Below are positions 5,612 through 10,098 of a stretch of 10,098 nt of DNA, one piece after another. Positions within the stretch are counted from its first letter, which is position 1. Every line of letters begins with the position of its first letter. The DNA comes from an uncultured Eubacteriales bacterium (GTDB lineage: Bacteria > Bacillota > Clostridia > Oscillospirales > Acutalibacteraceae): the NCBI GenBank assembly GCA_900321905.1, contig ONXZ01000029.1, positions 1 through 10,098 of the forward strand, given 5' to 3'. Below the pieces are notes generated by a model, which had not been told where the DNA came from, did no database searches, and worked only from the letters and a program-made list of their open reading frames with translations. Position numbers and translations under genes: made by a program.

Positions 5612-8542
5612 ATGGCACATATAAAAGTTCAAAGGCGTTCAATGCGCCCCGAGGAATGGACAGAACTCCGATACAGATGGCTTCGCAGGTATATTTATGA
5701 TGAAAAGTGGGAAATCACTAATCTTATGATTCGCGACGCGCGCCAGGTCAGCGAAATGCAGTTTGAGTTTTATTCAGACGACTACCGCCCGCTCAACAAA
5801 GGCGATATGTATTTCACACCTGACGGCACGGCGTTTATCAAGGCTGATGTAGATATCCCCGAGCATCTGCGCGGCAAGGAACTTTGGTTTTCGCTCAAAA
5901 CTGCTGCGGAAATCATTGTAAAGGTCAACGGCAAGTACATCGGCGGTGTCGACCCAAACCGTGAGCGTATGCTCCTTTCACCGTATATTAACGATGGTGA
6001 AACCCTGCATTTTGAAATGATAGGCTACAACCGCTCAAAACCCGATGACGAGCGTAACCCCGAATCGCTTGCTGTGCGCGGCTGCCGTCAGATTTTTGAG
6101 GGAGCGTACATATGCACAGTCAATCACGATGTTCAGGATCTTGTCTGGGATTTGGAACTCTTTAATGATATTGAAAAGAGCGAGGCTTTTGGTGACGACT
6201 ACGTTGAGTTTTTAAAGCGTGAACTCAACAACTGTATGAACCTTATCGACTTTGATGGCGATAAACCCACAGGGGTTAAAGACGCCAGAAAATATATGGA
6301 CGAGGTTATCTACGCAAACGACACCTACAAAGGCGCAGGCGATGTTGCGCTTATTGCACATTCTCACCTGGATATTGCATACTACTGGCGCAGAATCCAC
6401 GCTGTACAAAAGAATTTGCGTACGGTGCTTATTCAACTTCGTCTGATGGACAGATACCCTGACTTTAAGTTTACACACACGCAGCCCTATGTGTACGAAA
6501 CGCTTGAAAAATACTATCCCGACGTGTTTGAGGAACTTAAGGAGAAGGTTGCACGCGGTCAGTTTGAGCCGGTTGGCGCAATGTATGTTGAGCCTGACTG
6601 CAATATTCCGAGCGCTGAGTCGCTTATCAGGCAGTGTCTTTACGGTCAGCAGACATACAAGCGTATGTTCGGCAAAACGGTCAACAACGCGTGGCTTCCC
6701 GATGTGTTCGGCAACAGTTGGATTATGCCTCAGATTCTTAAAAAGTGTGGCGTTGACTACTTTGTTTCTAACAAAATGTCAACCTGGAACGATACTAACC
6801 GTTTTCCGCACAATAATTTTATCTGGCGCGGTATTGACGGTAGCGAAGTATACGCTTGTGTTCCGCCGACTCACTTTATCACGTGGAATCACCCGTCGCA
6901 GATTCAGGAAAACTGGAACGCTTATATCGACAAGGATACAGGCGGTCAGACTATGAATATGTTTGGTTACGGCGATGGCGGCTCAGGTTGTACTGAGGAA
7001 ATGATTGAACTTATGCACCGCTTTGAAAAAGTTTCCGTTATGCCGAAATGCGAGCATATGGGCGGCGCAGAATTCCTTGAAAAGAATCTTAAGGATAACG
7101 AAAACCTTGAAGTTTGGGACGGCGAACTTTACCTTGAAATGCACCGCGGTACTTTCACCACAAAATCTGATATGAAACTTGCTAACCGCCGCCTTGAATA
7201 TAAGTTCAGGAATGCTGAAATTCTGTCTGTTATGCGCGGTGAGGATAACAGGGAATTGCTTACAGGGCTGTATAAAAAGTTTCTTGTTAACCAGTTCCAC
7301 GACATTCTGCCGGGTTCGCACATTCATCCTGTTTACGAGGACGCAATGGCGGATTATGAATTTATTGAAAATGCGCTTGATGATATTATTAATACAGGCA
7401 GCAAATATATTAATACCCTTAACATTCAGCGTGACTCGCTGACGTTTGTGCCAAACAAAAAAGGCACGTCAACACGCCTTGGTGTAAAGGGTAACTGGCT
7501 TGTGCCGCATATTGCGCCAATGCAGTCAAAACCGCTGCGAGCAGCAAAGCACAGCACAAACTGGATTTCAACTCACGGCAGGGAAGCGGTTACGCCGTTT
7601 TACTCAATTTCGTTTAACGACGATGGCTCTATCGCTTCGCTTTACGACAAAGAACTTGGCAGAGAGTGGACAAAGGGCGAGTTCAACAAACTCCACATCT
7701 ACGATGACCGCCCCGGCAACTACGACGCCTGGGATATTCTGCCAAATTATAAGGACAAAGAAATTGAAATCAGCGTAAAAGAGCCGATTGTACTTGATGA
7801 ACTCGACGGCGAGTGCGCTACGTTCAAAACAGTCCTTAAAACGGATAATTCAGAGTGGACAATGCTCGTTCGTCTGTTCCGCCAGAGCAGGGGAATTGAG
7901 GTTGAAAACATTGTCGACTGGAACGAAAACCACAAACTTGCAAAGGCAGTATTTGACTGCAACGTGCTTACAAGAAAAGCGCTATGCGATACTTCCGCAG
8001 GCTACATAGAGCGTGAAACGCACCGCAATACCTCCTGGCAGCAGGCTCGTTTTGAAACCTGTCACCACAAGTGGTGCTCGGTTGCAGAGGCGTTCGGCGG
8101 CGTTGCGCTTATCAACAACGGCAAGTACGGCGTAGGTTTTGAAAACAGCACTATGAGCCTTTCACTTCTGCGTGCTACTGAACGCCCTGACGTTACGGCA
8201 GATATCGGCAGACATAATTTCTGCTATATGATTATGCCGCACGAGAGCGACGCCGTTAACGCAGGTATAAATAATATCGCCCTGCAGTATAACTGTCCGC
8301 TTGTTAAGGGCGACTGCGAGTGGAGTTATCCTACTTTTGAGCCGCTTTACCTCCAGGCTGCAAAGCGTAGCGAGGACGGTAAAATGAATGTTATCAGACT
8401 GTCAGAGCAAAACGGCACACGCGGTATTATCCACCTCGATAAGCCTGTTAAAATCCTCAATATGCTTGAGGAAGAAATAGGCGAAACTATGACTATCGAG
8501 TACAGTCCGTTTGAGATTATTACTATTGGAGTTGATTGTTAA
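5612..8542 (+). CDS. Alpha-mannosidase, glycoside hydrolase family 38
   Basis: This 976-residue enzyme is a full-length GH38 retaining alpha-mannosidase. Residues 1-240 form the N-terminal beta-rich region of bacterial GH38 proteins. The catalytic barrel begins at H-S-H-L-D (250-254); His252 and Asp254 are the expected zinc ligands. The nucleophile is Asp364 in W-L-P-D-V-F-G, also a zinc ligand in the family. V-E-P-D-C-N-I-P-S-A-E-S (about 328-339) is a conserved substrate-pocket segment. The fourth zinc ligand is His563 in Q-F-H-D-I-L-P-G-S-H. The rest is the usual C-terminal beta-sandwich region. No signal peptide is present, so it should act in the cytoplasm on imported or internal mannosides. 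The site AAGGGGG lies 7 nt before the ATG. Its stop overlaps the next start codon, implying coupling. The exact linkage specificity cannot be read from sequence. Confidence 0.95.
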   Translation: MAHIKVQRRSMRPEEWTELRYRWLRRYIYDEKWEITNLMIRDARQVSEMQFEFYSDDYRPLNKGDMYFTPDGTAFIKADVDIPEHLRGKELWFSLKTAAEIIVKVNGKYIGGVDPNRERMLLSPYINDGETLHFEMIGYNRSKPDDERNPESLAVRGCRQIFEGAYICTVNHDVQDLVWDLELFNDIEKSEAFGDDYVEFLKRELNNCMNLIDFDGDKPTGVKDARKYMDEVIYANDTYKGAGDVALIAHSHLDIAYYWRRIHAVQKNLRTVLIQLRLMDRYPDFKFTHTQPYVYETLEKYYPDVFEELKEKVARGQFEPVGAMYVEPDCNIPSAESLIRQCLYGQQTYKRMFGKTVNNAWLPDVFGNSWIMPQILKKCGVDYFVSNKMSTWNDTNRFPHNNFIWRGIDGSEVYACVPPTHFITWNHPSQIQENWNAYIDKDTGGQTMNMFGYGDGGSGCTEEMIELMHRFEKVSVMPKCEHMGGAEFLEKNLKDNENLEVWDGELYLEMHRGTFTTKSDMKLANRRLEYKFRNAEILSVMRGEDNRELLTGLYKKFLVNQFHDILPGSHIHPVYEDAMADYEFIENALDDIINTGSKYINTLNIQRDSLTFVPNKKGTSTRLGVKGNWLVPHIAPMQSKPLRAAKHSTNWISTHGREAVTPFYSISFNDDGSIASLYDKELGREWTKGEFNKLHIYDDRPGNYDAWDILPNYKDKEIEISVKEPIVLDELDGECATFKTVLKTDNSEWTMLVRLFRQSRGIEVENIVDWNENHKLAKAVFDCNVLTRKALCDTSAGYIERETHRNTSWQQARFETCHHKWCSVAEAFGGVALINNGKYGVGFENSTMSLSLLRATERPDVTADIGRHNFCYMIMPHESDAVNAGINNIALQYNCPLVKGDCEWSYPTFEPLYLQAAKRSEDGKMNVIRLSEQNGTRGIIHLDKPVKILNMLEEEIGETMTIEYSPFEIITIGVDC

Positions 8543-8943
8543 TGTCATCAGCACAACTTGTTGCAGTTGTTGTAGGTGTTATTGCGCTTGTACTGCTTGG
8601 AACGGTGATATTTCCGCTGATTAACAGGTGGCAGTTCAGACGTATGCCTTACGACCAGCAAATACGCATTTTGATGAAGCAGGCAAAAAAACTCGTCTAC
8701 TTTAAAAACATATCAAACGGCTCGTCAGGCACGCTGATTTATATTAAGAATAAGCGTAAAATACTGACTTACCCGTGGAAACTGATTGACGGCAAAATGC
8801 TCTGCACAAAGAAAAACCCATACACCGTATGGGATTATCCTGAGGAGCATCCGGCAATGACTGATGACGAAATCAAGCAGGCTGTTGAAGAACTTGAAAA
8901 GTACAACGAAAAAAGTCTTGTCAAACTGTATTTGCAGGAATGA
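8542..8943 (+). CDS. Small single-pass membrane protein of unknown function
   Basis: The 133-residue product has one hydrophobic helix at residues 6-27, followed by a basic stretch (N-R-W-Q-F-R-R, 28-34) that suggests a cytoplasmic C-terminal part. That part contains a Lys/Arg-rich amphipathic region (about 40-75), an aromatic segment P-Y-T-V-W-D-Y-P (94-101), and an acidic helix from about 107 to the end. I recognise no domain. The ATG at 8542 is preferred because it overlaps the mannosidase stop (TAATG at 8540-8544), with GGAG at 8528-8531. A TTG at 8536 would add two residues but leaves a poor spacing. It appears to be the last gene of the operon. Confidence 0.75.
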   Translation: MSSAQLVAVVVGVIALVLLGTVIFPLINRWQFRRMPYDQQIRILMKQAKKLVYFKNISNGSSGTLIYIKNKRKILTYPWKLIDGKMLCTKKNPYTVWDYPEEHPAMTDDEIKQAVEELEKYNEKSLVKLYLQE

Positions 8944-9307
8944 TATACCTGAAAATGGCGTATATTATCACTCCGAATACAAACCATATTGCAGAAAACG
9001 GCAGGCAAATCTGCCCAAGGATATTCAGCGGAACTCCTGAATAATCCCATACGTTCATCTTTAGCAGCATATTAAAAATTAAGCCAAATATAAATTCAAA
9101 TGCCGTGATTATAGCGGTGGAAATCAGCGCAAACAGCAGGGGATTAATCCTGCTGTTTTGCACAAAAATATAGTAAAGCACGATAACTGACAGTCCGGCG
9201 CAAAAGAACATACTGTAGTGTGTTCTCGCTCTGTAAAGCAACTCAATACCGCAGTACGCATTGCCGCCGAGTAAAAACAAAAGGGTATATGTTGTATAAG
9301 GGTTCAT
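8921..9307 (-). CDS. CmpB-like four-helix membrane protein (putative ABC transporter type IV family)
   Basis: The 128-residue hydrophobic protein has about four membrane segments (roughly residues 5-24, 33-49, 57-81 and 97-119). The segment V-W-D-Y-S-G-V-P-L-N-I-L-G-Q-I-C-L-P-F-S-A-I-W (about 86-108) is given here residue by residue because it is the diagnostic part: it matches the W-D-Y-S...P-x-N-x-x-G-x-I-C-L...W pattern of the CmpB family (Pfam ABC_trans_CmpB). An early G-I-E-L-L-Y-R also fits. Despite the family name, transport activity is not well established. The ATG at 9307-9305 is chosen over TTG at 9310 because AAAGGTG is then well spaced. Its 3' end overlaps the convergent upstream gene by 23 bp. 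It is divergent from cca, with 54 bp between the starts. Confidence 0.78.
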   Translation of the reverse strand: MNPYTTYTLLFLLGGNAYCGIELLYRARTHYSMFFCAGLSVIVLYYIFVQNSRINPLLFALISTAIITAFEFIFGLIFNMLLKMNVWDYSGVPLNILGQICLPFSAIWFVFGVIIYAIFRYIIPANTV

Positions 9308-9361
9308 CAAATCACCTTTTGTATTATTTGTCGCTTTATCGGAATTAACGGAAGAATAATA

Positions 9362-10098
9362 ATGGAATTACCTGTTAACGCTAAAAAGTTAATAGATACA
9401 ATCACCGCCGCAGGGTACGAAGCGTATGCCGTCGGCGGCTTTGTGCGTGACACAATTATGGGACGAAAAGCAGGGGATATAGATATTACAACTTCCGCCA
9501 CACCTTTGGAACTCGAAGCGGTGCTTGACAAAAGCAGTATAAAGTATATAGAAACAGGCATTAAACACGGCACAGTTACCGCGCTTGTTGACAGCGAACC
9601 GTATGAAATTACGACATTTCGCACAGACGGCGACTATCTTGATAACCGTCACCCTGAAAATGTAGAGTTTGTTCGCAATCTCAAAGATGACCTTGCACGC
9701 CGTGATTTTACAATTAATGCAATGGCATACAATGACAGCACAGGCCTTGTTGATGAATTTGACGGAATAAATGATTTGAACAAAGGTATTATAAGATGTG
9801 TGGGAGATGCAAAAGAGCGTTTTACGGAAGATGCTTTGAGAATGATGCGTGCAATACGATTCTCTGCCCAGCTCGGATTTGATATTGAAGAAAATACATA
9901 CAATGCAATATCAAAGCTGTCACCATCAATAAGCCATGTCAGCATGGAACGCATACAGGTTGAGCTTGTAAAAACATTGTTGTCGGATAACCCCGGTTAT
10001 GTAATGAGATTTTATGAGACAGGGCTGTTTAAATATGTGCTTCCGGATATCGGCTGGGTGCTTGGCGGAAGATATTCAAGAAATGCACTTACAATGTT
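9362..10098 (+). CDS. cca: CCA tRNA nucleotidyltransferase, N-terminal part (partial, runs off right edge)
   Basis: The first 245 codons are present. The enzyme adds or repairs the 3'-CCA end of tRNAs using CTP and ATP. Class II nucleotidyltransferase motifs are clear: A-V-G-G-F-V-R-D (23-30) with the metal-binding D-I-D (39-41), the E-T-G-I-K-H-G-T segment, R-R-D-F-T-I-N-A-M-A (about 113-122), and F-T-E-D-A-L-R-M-M-R-A-I-R-F (about 154-167), which belongs to the nucleotide-selecting and neck regions. GGAAG at 9350-9354 lies 7 nt before the ATG. The 54-bp gap from the divergent CmpB-like gene shows no convincing -35/-10 pair. Whether an HD domain is fused at the C-terminus cannot be seen. Confidence 0.95.
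   Translation, partial: MELPVNAKKLIDTITAAGYEAYAVGGFVRDTIMGRKAGDIDITTSATPLELEAVLDKSSIKYIETGIKHGTVTALVDSEPYEITTFRTDGDYLDNRHPENVEFVRNLKDDLARRDFTINAMAYNDSTGLVDEFDGINDLNKGIIRCVGDAKERFTEDALRMMRAIRFSAQLGFDIEENTYNAISKLSPSISHVSMERIQVELVKTLLSDNPGYVMRFYETGLFKYVLPDIGWVLGGRYSRNALTM

Noticed and set aside
6983..7327. Minus-strand open frame within the mannosidase gene
   Set aside because: It lies opposite the conserved GH38 catalytic region, including the zinc-ligand His563 segment, and has no features of its own.
8944..8972. Short hairpin (ATATAC/GTATAT) just after the membrane protein stop, considered as a terminator
   Set aside because: Only six A/T-rich pairs with an 11-nt loop and no T-run; it also lies inside the convergent CmpB-like gene.
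9308..9361. Search for promoters between the divergent CmpB-like and cca genes
   Set aside because: No -35/-10 pair with acceptable spacing on either strand; the promoters may lie within the neighbouring coding sequences.

Overview
The window looks like a chromosomal segment from a gut-type, low-to-moderate GC Firmicute, most likely a clostridial or Oscillospiraceae/Ruminococcaceae relative. This is inferred from AT-only intergenic promoters with near-consensus TTGACA/TATAAT boxes, strong GGAGG-type ribosome binding sites, tightly packed co-directional genes, a YhgE/Pip protein, a CmpB-like membrane protein and a cytoplasmic GH38 mannosidase. No rRNA, tRNA, insertion sequence, CRISPR array or phage gene was found.

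Layout. (1) 1-1201, minus strand: the N-terminal 400 codons of a YhgE/Pip-family membrane protein that runs off the left edge. (2) 1202-1358: a divergent AT-rich promoter region with one near-ideal promoter in each direction and a perfect 10-bp inverted repeat over the leftward promoter. (3) 1359-3330, plus strand: a compact three-gene operon of a MIF-family tautomerase-fold protein, a Sir2/CobB NAD-dependent deacylase and a lipoprotein with a degenerate transglutaminase-like domain. (4) 3331-3702: an intergenic region that holds a complete small transcription unit (promoter, 5' hairpin, strong Shine-Dalgarno, 22-codon ORF, intrinsic terminator), followed by an extended -10 promoter for the next operon. 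(5) 3703-8943, plus strand: a four-gene operon of phosphoglucomutase/phosphomannomutase, a minimal NifU-like protein, a GH38 alpha-mannosidase and a small single-pass membrane protein. (6) 8921-9307, minus strand: a four-helix CmpB-type membrane protein whose 3' end overlaps the preceding operon tail to tail. (7) 9362-10098, plus strand: the N-terminal 245 codons of a CCA tRNA nucleotidyltransferase, cut by the right edge.

How the genes fit together. The mutase and mannosidase plausibly form an intracellular mannoside/hexose utilisation pair: the GH38 enzyme releases mannose from imported or internal glycans, and the mutase interconverts hexose 1- and 6-phosphates. The MIF-Sir2-lipoprotein operon has no obvious pathway logic, which makes it one of the more interesting parts of the window. 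The other is the small peptide or structured RNA unit at about 3423-3642, which fits no family that I recognise. No complete new multi-gene system can be shown from this sequence alone.
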